60,642 nt of DNA from Geobacillus thermodenitrificans subsp. thermodenitrificans DSM 465 (GCF_000496575.1 NZ_AYKT01000019.1:1-60642), one strand, 5' to 3'. Counted from the stretch's first letter, positions 41,220 to 51,438 are shown. Program-made: numbers and translations. Notes: generated from the letters alone by a model not told the origin.

Positions 41220-42963
41220 ATGGGAAGTATCCGTCGTTACTGGCAGTTTGTCCGTCCTTACCGTTGGCATATCGCTGCCACAATGGTTATTGGCATCATA
41301 AAATTTTCTATTCCGTTACTCATTCCATTGTTGTTGAAATTCGTCGTTGATGACGTGATCGCCAATCACGCACTTTCACTTGAAGAGAAAACAAACCGCC
41401 TTTGGCAGGCGCTCGCCTTTATGCTGATCGTCTTTCTCGTCATTCGGCCGTTTGTCGAATATTACCGGCAATATTTCGCGCAATGGACAGCAAGCAAAGT
41501 GTTATACGATATTCGTCAGCAACTATTTTCATCATATGCAAAAGTTGAGTGTTTCGTATTATGCGAACCACCGGACGGGTGAGGTGATCTCGCGCGTTAT
41601 CAATGATGTTGAGCAGACAAAAGAATTTATTATTACTGGGTTGATGAATTTATGGATCGATATGGCAACGATCTTGATCGCCCTCGTGATTATGGTGAAC
41701 ATGGATGTCAAAATGACGCTTATTTCTGTCAGTACGCTGCCGCTTTACGCGTTTGCGGTCAAATATTTTTTTGGCCGCCTGCGTCAGCGCACCCGTCAGC
41801 GTTCACAGGCGCTCGCTGAATTGCAGGCATATTTGCACGAGCGAGTGCAAGGGATGCCGGTCGTGAAAAGCTTTGCGATTGAAGACGAAGAACAGCGGCG
41901 TTTTTCAAAGCAAAACGGTCATTTTTTAACGAAGGCGCTTATACATACGAGTTGGAACGCTAAATCGTTTGCAGCGGTCAATACGATTACCGACATCGCG
42001 CCGATCGTGGTCATCATCTATGCGGGGTATGAAGTGATCACTGGACAGATGACCGTCGGTACCATGGTGGCCTTTGTCGGTTATATCGAGCGGCTGTATA
42101 CACCGCTTCGTCGCCTGGTTAATGCCTCGACGACGTTGACGCAGTCGTTTGCCTCGATGGATCGCGTGTTTGAATTTTTGGATGAGCGGTATGATATTGA
42201 TGATGCGCCACAGGCGATTGAGTGTCGCTGTGTGAAAGGCGATATCGTCTTTGACCGCGTCACGTTCGCCTATCACGACGGTGGGCCGCTGGTGCTTCGC
42301 GATGTGTCGTTTTCCGTCAAAGCGGGGGAAACGGTCGCCTTAGTCGGTCCAAGCGGTGGTGGCAAATCAACGCTTGTTAGCTTAATTCCGCGTTTTTACG
42401 ATGTGACCGATGGCCGCATTTTGCTTGATGGCATGGACATTCGCTCGTTTCGCGTCCGCAGCTTGCGCGATCAAATTGGCCTTGTGTTTCAAGACAACTT
42501 TTTGTTCAGTGATTCAGTGAAAGAGAATATTTTGCTCGGCAAGCCGGACGCGACGGATGAGGAAGTCATCGCTGCGGCGAAAGCAGCGAACGCTCACGAG
42601 TTTATTATGAGTTTGCCCGACGGCTATGACACGAGAGTCGGTGAGCGCGGCGTCAAGCTTTCCGGCGGGCAAAAACAGCGGATTGCCATCGCTCGCGTGT
42701 TTTTGAAAAATCCACCGATTTTCATTTTTGACGAGGCGACGTCGGCGCTCGATTTGGAAAATGAGCAATACATTCAAGAAGCGCTTGATCGTTTGGCGAA
42801 AAACCGCACGACGTTTGTCGTCGCCCATCGTTTGTCGACGATCACCCATGCTGATCGCATTTTGTTCATCGAAAACGGGCAAATTGTCGAAAGCGGCACG
42901 CATGAGGAACTCATGGCGAAACGAGGGAGCTATTACGAGTTGTTTATGGTTCAACACTTATGA
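41220..42963 (+). pseudogene. ygaD: YgaD-like multidrug/lipid ABC exporter, frameshifted
   Basis: A half-size ABC transporter (fused membrane and ATPase domains, about 580 residues) split into two frames. Frame one (41220-41582) gives the first segments (IRRYWQFVRPYRWHIAATMV) to [11 protein letters not shown]. Frame two then continues [20 protein letters not shown] and runs to 42963. One extra T in TTTT at about 41526-41529 explains the shift: dropping it restores [20 protein letters not shown]. The ATPase is otherwise perfect: Walker [20 protein letters not shown], signature [15 protein letters not shown], Walker [15 protein letters not shown]. Either a recent inactivation, phase variation at the T-run, or a sequencing error. 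Confidence 0.88.
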
Positions 42964-43000
42964 TAGTAAACAAAAATATTAATATTATTGAAAAACATAA

Positions 43001-43037
43001 AAAAAGCGGTTTTGCCTTAGGCAAAGCCGTTTTTTAT
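43001..43037 (+). terminator. Terminator after ygaD
   Basis: AAAAAGCGGTTTTGCC pairs with GGCAAAGCCGTTTTTT. Confidence 0.9.
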
Positions 43038-43166
43038 TGTTTTATTTCTTTTTAGATAATTTTAATTTTTTATAATATTATATTGTATTATAGTATGATG
43101 CATGTCATAATTTTGTTGAGAGAGAAAAAGTTTCATGAAATGGGGTTATGAGGGGGGAGGGGGAGG
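43038..43166 (+). promoter_or_regulatory. AT-rich upstream region of the peptide ABC importer
   Basis: Several -10-like strings (TATAAT 43071-43076, TATTAT 43089-43094, TATGAT 43096-43101). No clear single promoter can be chosen. GGGGGAGG before ATG 43167 is the ribosome-binding site. Confidence 0.4.
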
Positions 43167-44189
43167 ATGGAAGCACCTTTATTGGAAGTTCGGGGGCTTC
43201 GAACCTCTTTTTTTACAGATGACGGGGAGATTCCCGCTGTCGATGGTGTTGACTTTTCTGCTCGTGAGGGTGAAGTGCTCGGTATCGTCGGGGAGTCTGG
43301 ATGCGGAAAAAGCGTCACATCGCTGTCAATCATGGGATTATTGCCAAAAGGAATCGGCAAGGTGGTCGGCGGTGAGATTTGGTTTAAAGGTGAGAATTTA
43401 GTCGAAGCCTCAGAGCGACGGATGAAGCAAATCCGTGGGAATGAGATCGCCATGATTTTTCAAGAGCCGATGACGTCATTAAACCCATTATTCACCATTG
43501 GCGATCAGCTAGTTGAGGCGATTCGTCTTCATACAAAAATAAGGAAAAAAGAAGCGAGAGCACGGGCGGCAGAAATGCTCAAACTTGTCGGATTGCCGCG
43601 CGCCGAACAAATGCTGGATGAATATCCGCATCAGTTGTCAGGCGGTATGCGTCAGCGGGTGATGATTGCCATGGCGATGGCGTGCCAACCGGCGCTTTTG
43701 ATCGCTGATGAACCGACGACAGCGCTTGATGTGACGATTCAAGCACAAATTTTAGCGTTGATGAAAGAATTAAACCGGACGTTCGGCACAGCGATTATGA
43801 TGATTACTCATGATTTGGGAGTTGTGGCTGAAATATGTGATCGTGTGATCGTGATGTATGCCGGTCAAATTGTTGAAGAGGGAAGTGTTCAGGCGATTTT
43901 TCGACGGCCACAGCACCCGTACACCGCCGGTTTAATTCGCTCGATTCCCGATATCCGTGGTAAAAAGGAGCGTCTGTACTCCATTCCTGGACAAGTGCCG
44001 AAGCCGGGGAGCGTTCGCTGTGGTTGCCGGTTCGCTGAGCGGTGTGAATATGTGTTTGACCGCTGTCGTCAAGAGGATCCGCAGCTATATGAAACGGGCG
44101 AACAAGGACATCGCACCCGTTGCTTTTTGGCGCTAGAGAAGGGAGGGGGAGTCGATGAGCGACCTGTTGCTCGAAGTGAAAGGGCTTAA
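43167..44189 (+). CDS. Peptide ABC transporter ATP-binding protein, DppD/OppD type
   Basis: A 340-residue ATPase. Walker [22 protein letters not shown]-loop [20 protein letters not shown], signature [19 protein letters not shown], Walker [21 protein letters not shown] and switch His in [15 protein letters not shown]. The C-terminal oligopeptide extension with Cys residues ([18 protein letters not shown]) marks the Opp/Dpp group, which may bind an iron-sulfur cluster. First gene of an operon D-F-A-B-C. Overlaps the next ATPase gene by 35 bases. Confidence 0.92.
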   Translation: MEAPLLEVRGLRTSFFTDDGEIPAVDGVDFSAREGEVLGIVGESGCGKSVTSLSIMGLLPKGIGKVVGGEIWFKGENLVEASERRMKQIRGNEIAMIFQEPMTSLNPLFTIGDQLVEAIRLHTKIRKKEARARAAEMLKLVGLPRAEQMLDEYPHQLSGGMRQRVMIAMAMACQPALLIADEPTTALDVTIQAQILALMKELNRTFGTAIMMITHDLGVVAEICDRVIVMYAGQIVEEGSVQAIFRRPQHPYTAGLIRSIPDIRGKKERLYSIPGQVPKPGSVRCGCRFAERCEYVFDRCRQEDPQLYETGEQGHRTRCFLALEKGGGVDERPVARSERA

Positions 44190-45123
44190 AAAATATTTTC
44201 CGATTACCGGTGGCATTTTTGGCAAACAAATCGGAATGGTGAAAGCGGTTGATGATGTGACATTTACCGTATATCGCGGCGAGACACTTGGGATCGTCGG
44301 TGAGTCCGGTTGTGGCAAGTCGACGACAGGACGAATGCTGATGAGACTGATTGAGCCGACGGATGGTTCGATCACTTTTGAAGGAAAAGAGGTAACGGCT
44401 TTATCCAAAACAGAGTTGCGTCGGTTGCGGCGCGATATGCAAATGATTTTCCAAGATCCGTTTGCCTCCCTCAATCCGCGCCATACGGTGGAAAAAATTT
44501 TAGAGGAGCCGTTGATTGTTCATGGCATCGGGTCGAAAGAAGAGCGGAAGCGTCGGGTGCGTGAGATGCTTGAAGTTGTCGGGCTCGGTTCGTATCATGC
44601 GAAACGTTACCCGCACCAATTTAGCGGCGGTCAGCGCCAACGCATCGGCATCGCGCGGGCACTGATGACCAATCCGAAGCTGATTATCGCCGATGAGCCG
44701 GTCTCAGCGCTCGATGTGTCGATTCAAGCACAAGTGCTTAATTTGCTTGAAGATTTGCAGAAACAGTTTGGCCTTACATATATTTTCATTGCTCATGATT
44801 TGGGAGTGGTACGGCATATTAGCGACCGAGTCGGCGTCATGTATCTAGGAAGGATGGTCGAACTAGCGGACAGTGAGTCGCTATATGAAGCGCCGAAACA
44901 TCCGTATACGAAGGCGCTTTTGTCTGCTGTGCCGATTCCCGATCCGGACCATAAAGCGGAGCGTCAGCTACTCTCCGGTGATTTGCCGAGCCCGGCCAAT
45001 CCACCGCAAGGGTGCGCATTCCATACGCGCTGCTCGGCTTGTATGGACATTTGTCGTGCTCAACGTCCAGCATTAAAAGAAGTAGCGACTGGACATTACG
45101 TCGCCTGCCATTTATATGAATAA
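44155..45123 (+). CDS. Peptide ABC transporter ATP-binding protein, DppF/OppF type
   Basis: A 322-residue second ATPase of the importer. It starts [20 protein letters not shown]. Walker [22 protein letters not shown]-loop [20 protein letters not shown], signature [20 protein letters not shown] and Walker [21 protein letters not shown]. The C-terminal Cys segment [19 protein letters not shown] is present. ATG 44155 lies behind GGGAGGGGG within the end of the preceding gene. Confidence 0.92.
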   Translation: MSDLLLEVKGLKKYFPITGGIFGKQIGMVKAVDDVTFTVYRGETLGIVGESGCGKSTTGRMLMRLIEPTDGSITFEGKEVTALSKTELRRLRRDMQMIFQDPFASLNPRHTVEKILEEPLIVHGIGSKEERKRRVREMLEVVGLGSYHAKRYPHQFSGGQRQRIGIARALMTNPKLIIADEPVSALDVSIQAQVLNLLEDLQKQFGLTYIFIAHDLGVVRHISDRVGVMYLGRMVELADSESLYEAPKHPYTKALLSAVPIPDPDHKAERQLLSGDLPSPANPPQGCAFHTRCSACMDICRAQRPALKEVATGHYVACHLYE

Positions 45124-45170
45124 ACAGCAGGCGGTGTGATGATAGACAAAACAAGTAAGGGGGAGAAACG

Positions 45171-46775
45171 ATGAGAAGAAACAAATGGTTTACCTGGCTG
45201 GCCATGCTGCTTGCCGTTGTGCTTGTCTTTGCCGGCTGTAGCAAGCCGAAGGAAAGCACAGGGGGCAGCAGCGAAAAACCATCGGCCCAAGACACTCTTG
45301 TCTATGGCCGCGGTGGCGATTCGGTATCGCTTGACCCGGCGACAGTGACGGATGGTGAGTCGCTCAAAGTCACGAAAAACATTTTTGACACACTGCTTGA
45401 CTACAACGACAACGACACATCCGTTAAGCCAGCATTGGCGACGAAGTGGACGGTTTCTGAGGATGGACTGACGTACACTTTCGAGTTGCGTCAAGGTGTA
45501 AAGTTTCATGATGGCACGGATTTTAACGCTGAAGCAGTTGTATTCAACTTTGAGCGTTGGGCAAACGGCAATGAAGACAAGTTCCCATACTATGGCTCGA
45601 TGTTTGGCGGCTATAAAAATGATGAAGGCCATGTCATTAAAGAGGTGAAAGCGATTGATGACTATACCGTACAGTTTGTGCTGAAGCGTCCGCAAGCGCC
45701 GTTCTTGAAAAATATCGCCATGCCGCCGTTTGCCATTGCCAGCCCAGAAGCTGTGAAAAAATACGGTGACAAATTTGGCGAACATCCGGTTGGCACCGGA
45801 CCGTTTATCTTTAAAGAGTGGAAACGAAACGAACGGATCATGCTTGAGAAAAATAAAGAATATTGGGAAAAAGGTTATCCGAAGTTGAATCAGCTTATTT
45901 TCGTTTCCATTCCGGACAACTCAGCGCGCCTCAATGCCCTTTTAAAAGGGGAAATCGATATCATGGAAGACTTGAACCCGACGGACTTAAAACAAGTGGA
46001 AGGAAACAAAGAGTTTCAAATTTTTAAGCGTCCGTCGATGAACGTCGCCTATGTTGGACTGACAGCGACGAGAGGCCCTCTGAAAAACAAACTGGTGCGC
46101 CAAGCGTTGAACCATGCAGTCGATAAGAAAGCAATCATCGATGCGTTTTACGCCGGACAGGCGGAAGTGGCAAAAAATCCGATGCCACCGAGCATTCCAG
46201 GGTATAACGATGCCATTCAAGACTACCCGTTTGATCTAGAAAAAGCCAAACAATTGCTCGCGGAGGCCGGATACCCGAACGGCTTTGAAATCGAACTTTG
46301 GGCGATGCCGGTGCCACGTCCGTATATGCCAGATGGGCAAAAAATCGCTGAAGCCATTCAAGCAAACTTTGCCAAAATCGGTGTCAAAGCGAAAATTGTG
46401 TCATATGAATGGGCGACTTACTTAGAGAAGCTCGCTAAAGGGGAAGCGGATACCTTCATGCTCGGTTGGACCGGCGACAACGGTGATGCGGATAACTTCC
46501 TATACGCGCTCCTTGACAAAGACAGCATTGGCAGCAACAACTACACGTATTTTGCGAACGATGAGCTTCATAACATTTTAGTTGAGGCGCAAACAGTCAG
46601 CGATGAAAATAAACGCAATGAGCTGTATAAACAGGCACAAGAAATTATTAAAGAAGAGGCACCGTGGATTCCGCTCGTTCACTCGACTCCGCTGTTAGCC
46701 GGCAAGACAAATATTCAAGGGTTTCATCCGCATCCGACTGGCTCAGACAAATTTACAAAAGTGGAATTTCAATAA
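45171..46775 (+). CDS. Peptide-binding lipoprotein of the ABC importer (DppA/OppA family)
   Basis: A 534-residue extracytoplasmic solute-binding protein, SBP_bac_5 family. The signal peptide WLAMLLAVVLVFAGC ends in a lipobox with the lipidated Cys at residue 23. Family marks: SLDPATVTDGESLKVTKNIF, GLTYTFELRQGVKFHDGTDF, EHPVGTGPFIFKEWKRNERI and IPDNSARLNALLKGEIDIME. It binds di- or oligopeptides (possibly nickel complexes) and hands them to the permease. Placed between the ATPases and permeases, followed by a terminator-like hairpin that would give it higher expression. Confidence 0.92.
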   Translation: MRRNKWFTWLAMLLAVVLVFAGCSKPKESTGGSSEKPSAQDTLVYGRGGDSVSLDPATVTDGESLKVTKNIFDTLLDYNDNDTSVKPALATKWTVSEDGLTYTFELRQGVKFHDGTDFNAEAVVFNFERWANGNEDKFPYYGSMFGGYKNDEGHVIKEVKAIDDYTVQFVLKRPQAPFLKNIAMPPFAIASPEAVKKYGDKFGEHPVGTGPFIFKEWKRNERIMLEKNKEYWEKGYPKLNQLIFVSIPDNSARLNALLKGEIDIMEDLNPTDLKQVEGNKEFQIFKRPSMNVAYVGLTATRGPLKNKLVRQALNHAVDKKAIIDAFYAGQAEVAKNPMPPSIPGYNDAIQDYPFDLEKAKQLLAEAGYPNGFEIELWAMPVPRPYMPDGQKIAEAIQANFAKIGVKAKIVSYEWATYLEKLAKGEADTFMLGWTGDNGDADNFLYALLDKDSIGSNNYTYFANDELHNILVEAQTVSDENKRNELYKQAQEIIKEEAPWIPLVHSTPLLAGKTNIQGFHPHPTGSDKFTKVEFQ

Positions 46776-46785
46776 TCAGTTGGGA

Positions 46786-46818
46786 GAGGGGAAGGAGCGC
46801 ATCTTCCCCTCTTTGTTT
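46786..46818 (+). terminator. Intra-operon hairpin between binding protein and permeases
   Basis: GAGGGGAAG (46786-46794) pairs with CTTCCCCTC (46803-46811), followed by TTTGTTT. It probably reduces permease relative to binding-protein expression. Confidence 0.8.
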
Positions 46819-46845
46819 ACCGCACGTTAAGGGAGGGATACTTGG

Positions 46846-47850
46846 GTGCTGTCGTATATAGTGAGAAGGGTGCTGATGATTATTCCCGTCTTATTTGGCA
46901 TGTCGTTAGTTGTGTTTTTTATGATCCGAGCGATTCCTGGCAACCCCGCACAAGTCATTTTAGGACAAAAGGCGACGAAGGAAGCAGTGGCGGCTTTGAC
47001 CCATAAACTTGGATTGGACGAGCCTTGGTATGTCCAATATGTCAAATATATTGGCGGGTTGCTGCGTGGCGACTTAGGGGAGTCTATTCGCACCGGCGCT
47101 CCCATCGCCGAAGAAATTTGGCCGTATTTGGCGGCAACGCTCGAGCTGTCGTTAGCAGCAATGTTGATTGCTGTTGTGATTGGTGTCAACGCCGGCATTA
47201 TTAGCGCTTGGTTTCAGCATTCATGGTTCGATTATATTGCGATGGTATTAGCGTTAATCGGCGTTTCGATGCCCATTTTTTGGCTTGGGTTGATGGAGCA
47301 GTGGTTGTTTTCGATTCAGCTCGACTGGCTGCCGACGTCAGGTCGGGAGGACGTGCGTAACCCCATTGAGCCGATTACCCATCTCTACTTGATCGATACA
47401 CTGCTCAGTGGAAATACGGAGCAGTTTTGGCAAGTCGTCCAACATCTCGTGTTGCCGAGTATGGCGTTAGCGACGATTCCGATGGCGATTATTGCCCGCA
47501 TGACACGCTCTAGCATGCTCGAAGTGATGAAATCGGATTATATCCGCACCGCAAGAGCGAAAGGGGTAAGCATGTTTTGGGTTGTGTATAAGCATTCGTT
47601 AAAAAACGCCATTATTCCCGTATTGACTGTCATCGGCTTGCAAACAGGGCTATTGCTTGGCGGAGCAATTTTGACGGAAACGATTTTCAGCTGGCCTGGC
47701 ATTGGACGTTATATTTATGATGCAATCGGTTACCGAGATTATCCAGTTATTCAATCAGGAATTTTAATTATTGCTGCCATTTTCATTTTCATTAATTTAA
47801 TCGTTGACTTGCTTTATGCAGCGATTGATCCGCGTATTAAGTACAATTAA
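46846..47850 (+). CDS. Peptide ABC transporter permease, DppB/OppB type
   Basis: A 334-residue integral membrane protein with six segments. N-terminal TRAP-like start LSYIVRRVLMIIPVLFGMSL, VFFMIRAIPGNPAQVILGQK and the conserved LGLDEPWYVQYVKYIGGLLR GD. The EAA coupling loop is YIRTARAKGVSMFWVVYKHS, contacting the ATPases. Start GTG 46846, 8 bases after GGGAGGG. It is followed 19 bases later by the second permease. Confidence 0.92.
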   Translation: MLSYIVRRVLMIIPVLFGMSLVVFFMIRAIPGNPAQVILGQKATKEAVAALTHKLGLDEPWYVQYVKYIGGLLRGDLGESIRTGAPIAEEIWPYLAATLELSLAAMLIAVVIGVNAGIISAWFQHSWFDYIAMVLALIGVSMPIFWLGLMEQWLFSIQLDWLPTSGREDVRNPIEPITHLYLIDTLLSGNTEQFWQVVQHLVLPSMALATIPMAIIARMTRSSMLEVMKSDYIRTARAKGVSMFWVVYKHSLKNAIIPVLTVIGLQTGLLLGGAILTETIFSWPGIGRYIYDAIGYRDYPVIQSGILIIAAIFIFINLIVDLLYAAIDPRIKYN

Positions 47851-47869
47851 CGAAGAGGGAGGCGTGTGT

Positions 47870-48769
47870 ATGGCTGAATTAGCGCGCACACCGGCAACGC
47901 CACCGACAGCGATTGAGGAAGAAAGAACTGTTTCATTATGGGGAGAAGCTTGGCAACGGTTTCGAAAGAATAAAATCGCGCTTGTTGGGACAGGGATCGT
48001 CTTATTTTTTATTATGATCGCCATCTTGGCGCCCTGGTTGGCGCCGTATGACTACAAAGAACAGCAGTTGGCTGAGCGGCTGCAACCACCTTCGAGCGAG
48101 CACTGGTTTGGAACGGATGATTTTGGCCGCGATATTTTCTCCCGTGTGATTTATGGAGCGCGCATTTCATTATGGGTAGGGTTTTTCTCTGTGCTCGGGT
48201 CGATCGTTGTCGGCTCATTGCTTGGCATTATCGCTGGCTACTACGGCAGATGGATCGATGGAGTGATTTCACGATTATTTGATATTATGCTAGCATTTCC
48301 GAGCATTTTATTAGCGATCGGCATCGTTGCGGTGCTCGGCCCGTCTTTGCAAAATGCCCTTATTGCCATTGCTGTCATTAATGTACCGAACTTCGGCCGT
48401 TTAATCCGTTCTCGCGTGTTAAGCATTAAGCAGGAGGAATACATTATGGCGGCAAAAGCAATCGGTATGAGCGATTGGCGCATTTTGTTTCACCATATTT
48501 TGCCCAACAGCCTAGCGCCGATTATTGTTCAAGGGACATTGGCGATTGCTACTGCCATTATCGAAGCAGCGGCACTTGGCTTTTTAGGATTAGGGGCACA
48601 GCCGCCAAACCCAGAGTGGGGGAAAATGTTGTCCGATGCGAAAGATTTTTTAACGCAAGCACCGTGGACGATGATTTTTCCAGGACTGGCGATTATGTTA
48701 ACCGTGCTCGGTTTTAACTTAATGGGTGACGGGCTGCGCGATGCGCTTGACCCACGGATGAAAAGCTAA
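47870..48769 (+). CDS. Peptide ABC transporter permease, DppC/OppC type
   Basis: A 299-residue integral membrane protein. It has the OppC N-terminal domain (LWGEAWQRFRKNKIALVGTG), then WLAPYDYKEQQLAERLQPPS and HWFGTDDFGRDIFSRVIYGA. The coupling loop is YIMAAKAIGMSDWRILFHHI. ATG 47870 was chosen with GAGGGAGG 8 bases upstream; the open frame reaches 47804 inside the previous gene. Last gene of the importer. Confidence 0.92.
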   Translation: MAELARTPATPPTAIEEERTVSLWGEAWQRFRKNKIALVGTGIVLFFIMIAILAPWLAPYDYKEQQLAERLQPPSSEHWFGTDDFGRDIFSRVIYGARISLWVGFFSVLGSIVVGSLLGIIAGYYGRWIDGVISRLFDIMLAFPSILLAIGIVAVLGPSLQNALIAIAVINVPNFGRLIRSRVLSIKQEEYIMAAKAIGMSDWRILFHHILPNSLAPIIVQGTLAIATAIIEAAALGFLGLGAQPPNPEWGKMLSDAKDFLTQAPWTMIFPGLAIMLTVLGFNLMGDGLRDALDPRMKS

Positions 48770-48802
48770 AACAGGCGGCCCGCTATGAGCGGCCGCCTGT
48801 TG
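48770..48802. terminator. Bidirectional terminator-like hairpin
   Basis: ACAGGCGGCC (48771-48780) pairs perfectly with GGCCGCCTGT (48791-48800). It ends the importer operon and overlaps the 3' end of the convergent ygaE. T-run is short on the plus side. Confidence 0.8.
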
Positions 48803-49862
48803 ACTTTTCGAGCTGTTTCGTCAGCTCCTCATCATAATGGTAATGGTGGAAGCTATCAATTAACTTATCTAAATGCTCAAGCCGATCCCCGTAATCGATG
48901 ATCGCTCCAATTAAGGAGAACAACCGGTACTCAGCGGGCAGCTGTCCTTCGGAGTAAAAGGTCGCCGCGAGCCGTTCACGCTGGCGGTATATTTCTTCGG
49001 CTCTCTTGTTATGGGGAAGCGGTTTTGCCTTATGGATAAATTTCAGCAATAGCTGCTCATGATAGTCAAGCAAGTGGCTGAGATGCAAGCTGATGGCTTG
49101 GTGGAGCTCAGCAGGCAGACGTCCGAGCTCGTTTTCAAGGCGATGAAGCCATTTTAATACTGACAGCGCTCGGTCAGCCGCAGCAATCATCTGGCGGTAT
49201 AAAACGAGCTTGCGCGATTTTTGGAAGCGCTGGCGACGGAAATACGTGCGCTCTTCCTTATACATGAAATAAAGATGCTTGAGTTTCGTCATTTCATCGA
49301 GCAACGTTTCGATTTCATCTTTTAAATGATGATGGTCGGCAACTTGTTGCTTATGCAGTCGGATCCATTTTAAAATCGTTTCCGTCTCGCCACTAATTTT
49401 TTCGTACAACTTTTTTTCGTACTTTGGCGGCAAGAAAATCAAGTTGACGAGAAAGGCGGCGAAAATGCCGAGCATAATGGTTAAAAAGCGGATAGCTGCA
49501 AATTCGATAAACTGGCGTTCCGTATATTCCATAATCGCGATAACGGTCACAAGCGCCACCGAAATCGTCGACGATTCAAGACGCATTTTTAGGCAAAGAG
49601 CGATGACGATCATGAGCGTCAAGCCGACGATAAGTGGGTCACGGCCAAGGATGAGAACCGCGGTGATTGCGAACAAGGCGCCGATCACGTTCGCTTGTAC
49701 TTGTTCAATTAATGATAAGTAGGAACGATAAATGGTCGGCTGCATGGCGAACACCGCAGAAATGCCGGCAAACACTGGTGATGGAAAATGAAAAAGCGCC
49801 GCTAAAAACAGAGCCAACGCCACGGCGATTCCCGTTTTAAAAATGCGGGCACCGAGCTTCAT
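48783..49862 (-). CDS. ygaE: YgaE-like aromatic acid exporter family membrane protein
   Basis: A 359-residue protein of the FUSC/ArAE superfamily (UPF0421-like). Residues 1-165 hold about five to six membrane segments (ARIFKTGIAVALALFLAALF, FAGISAVFAMQPTIYRSYLS). The rest is a helical cytoplasmic domain (YEKKLYEKISGETETILKWI to LEHLDKLIDSFHHYHYDEEL). Substrate and direction are unproven; relatives export aromatic carboxylic acids. Its position next to gsaB agrees with the B. subtilis yga block. Confidence 0.85.
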   Translation of the reverse strand: MKLGARIFKTGIAVALALFLAALFHFPSPVFAGISAVFAMQPTIYRSYLSLIEQVQANVIGALFAITAVLILGRDPLIVGLTLMIVIALCLKMRLESSTISVALVTVIAIMEYTERQFIEFAAIRFLTIMLGIFAAFLVNLIFLPPKYEKKLYEKISGETETILKWIRLHKQQVADHHHLKDEIETLLDEMTKLKHLYFMYKEERTYFRRQRFQKSRKLVLYRQMIAAADRALSVLKWLHRLENELGRLPAELHQAISLHLSHLLDYHEQLLLKFIHKAKPLPHNKRAEEIYRQRERLAATFYSEGQLPAEYRLFSLIGAIIDYGDRLEHLDKLIDSFHHYHYDEELTKQLEKSTGGRS

Positions 49863-49943
49863 CTATGGAAATCTCTCCTTTTCGATTTGGTAAACCATTC
49901 TGTACTATACACACTTTTATCTATGAGTTCAAGGGGAAAATAT

Positions 49944-49971
49944 AACGCCCCGCCGAAATCGGCAGAGCGTT
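49944..49971 (-). terminator. Terminator of the unknown gene
   Basis: On the minus strand AACGCTCTGCCGA pairs with TCGGCGGGGCGTT with mismatches, followed by ATATTTT. Confidence 0.6.
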
Positions 49972-49979
49972 GAAAAGAT

Positions 49980-51035
49980 TCAGAAGGCGGTCTTGCTATT
50001 GGCGGTGCGTCGGTTAGAGAGGCGGGTATTCATTTCCTGATAAAAACGGGTTCCATCAAGCCATTGTGTTTGCCCGGCAGCAGAGCGGATGAGCGCTAGC
50101 GGCTGCCCTGGAGTCAGCGACTTGGCGGTGTCGCCATATGGCTTGGAGGTGATGAACACACGGGAAGGAGTGTCCATTTTCCAAAGCGACTCGGCGGTGT
50201 TGGCAATCCATATGGCTTCCTGTTCCGAACAGGCGGCAAAAAGAACATGTGGTTGTTCCAGCGGCGACAATCCGTTTTGTTTAGCCTTATTTGGCATGAA
50301 AGCAAGTCCGACTGCTTCGAGCAGGCTGTAACCGTCAATGTAAATGGGCGTCTCGACTGCCGAAATAGACGTTTTAGCGCTATGAACAAGCATGCCGGCT
50401 GAACCGAGACGCTTATAGCAAAGAGGCGCGCCTGCTTGCCCGACATAAGCGAACGTAGCAGTTGAGGCGAGGAATGGATGAGATACATCCGGTTCGCGCA
50501 GCAATTGGGCTAATGTGTCAGCTTGATAGACCACATGGGTATGGCTAAGCGAGGCGACGCGGACGTTTGAATCGTGCTCCATTGCCGCCATCAAGCGGAA
50601 CAAACGGTCGGATAAGGAAAACACATCCCTCGGCAACATGGCGATTTGCAAAAACAAGGTATTGTCATCCGAGGATGGTCGGATGGATTCGAAAAGAAGA
50701 ACAAAGCCGAACTGTTTGCAAAGTTGGCGGAGATGCACCCGAATCGGATCTGCGTCAGCCGACCGAGAAATGTGTACATGGCCGACGATGAAATGATCAT
50801 TTGTTGCAATTTCTGGGTTTTGTCCGGCGTTGGCAAGTTTCTCCATCCATAGCTTGCGTGGGATATCGAGTTGGATGATGACGTTCCCTTTTGCCGGATG
50901 CCCCCATTGCGCAAGTGCCCCAAGGACGGATTGGACATGCTCGTTAGTCGGGATGTCCCGCTTTTCTACTGCCGCCAACAAAAAAGCACCTCGTTGTTCT
51001 GCTGCGTTTGGCGAACGATGTGTGTGTTGCTCCAT
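49980..51035 (-). CDS. Unknown protein, about 351 residues
   Basis: Not recognised. It is a soluble alpha/beta protein with no signal or membrane segment. It reads EQRGAFLLAAVEKRDIPTNE, KGNVIIQLDIPRKLWMEKLA, then VGHVHISRSADADPIRVHLR and FVLLFESIRPSSDDNTLFLQ. Near the end is FITSKPYGDTAKSLTPGQPL. Codon use is ordinary for the region. The start is unsure: ATG 51035 has no ribosome-binding site of its own, but a 9-codon mini-ORF with a good site ends 5 bases before it. GTG 51083 is in frame but fused with GGAGG. The gene sits between ygaE and gsaB, where B. subtilis has none that I recall. Confidence 0.6.
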   Translation of the reverse strand: MEQHTHRSPNAAEQRGAFLLAAVEKRDIPTNEHVQSVLGALAQWGHPAKGNVIIQLDIPRKLWMEKLANAGQNPEIATNDHFIVGHVHISRSADADPIRVHLRQLCKQFGFVLLFESIRPSSDDNTLFLQIAMLPRDVFSLSDRLFRLMAAMEHDSNVRVASLSHTHVVYQADTLAQLLREPDVSHPFLASTATFAYVGQAGAPLCYKRLGSAGMLVHSAKTSISAVETPIYIDGYSLLEAVGLAFMPNKAKQNGLSPLEQPHVLFAACSEQEAIWIANTAESLWKMDTPSRVFITSKPYGDTAKSLTPGQPLALIRSAAGQTQWLDGTRFYQEMNTRLSNRRTANSKTAF

Positions 51036-51040
51036 ATATA

Positions 51041-51070
51041 CTAGGCGCGGTCGGGAGGGGGTTCTCCCAT
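51041..51070 (-). CDS. Nine-codon mini-ORF just upstream of the unknown gene
   Basis: ATG GGA GAA CCC CCT CCC GAC CGC GCC TAG encodes MGEPPPDRA. GGAGGTGA lies about 9 bases before its ATG and its stop is 5 bases before the ATG of the next gene. It has a Pro-Pro-Pro run, a ribosome-stalling motif. It could couple or attenuate translation; it might also be chance. Confidence 0.3.
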   Translation of the reverse strand: MGEPPPDRA

Positions 51071-51083
51071 CGGCGCCGGTCAC

Positions 51084-51438
51084 CTCCTCGAATGGCTTGC
51101 TGGATGAAAAATGACAGTCTTAATTTTCAGAATTTGTTGTTTATCATATCATGTGGGTTGCAGGAAATCAATGGTTCCTTATCTTGTGGCGGTATTGTTC
51201 ACAAAATTGTCAACATCAGCAGTCGTATAAATAAACAGCGCCCGCCTAGCAGCGGGCGCTTGAATGGCAGTGGCATGCCTGCCTAGAGCACTCGTGATTG
51301 AACCAGACAATGCGCGGCGTAAAGCTGTTTCTTTACTAATTGAAAAACGTTGTTTTTGAGCCTTTCAAAAATGGCAGTTGTCGGGAAACATTCATTTTTC
51401 TTTAGCCTGCTAGAGGCAAGGGTCGCATGCCATGCCGA
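51084..51438. other. Intergenic region between the unknown gene and gsaB
   Basis: No gene. It contains the gsaB terminator hairpin at 51238-51259: AGCGCCCGC/GCGGGCGCT, followed on the minus strand by GTTTATTT. Confidence 0.6.
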
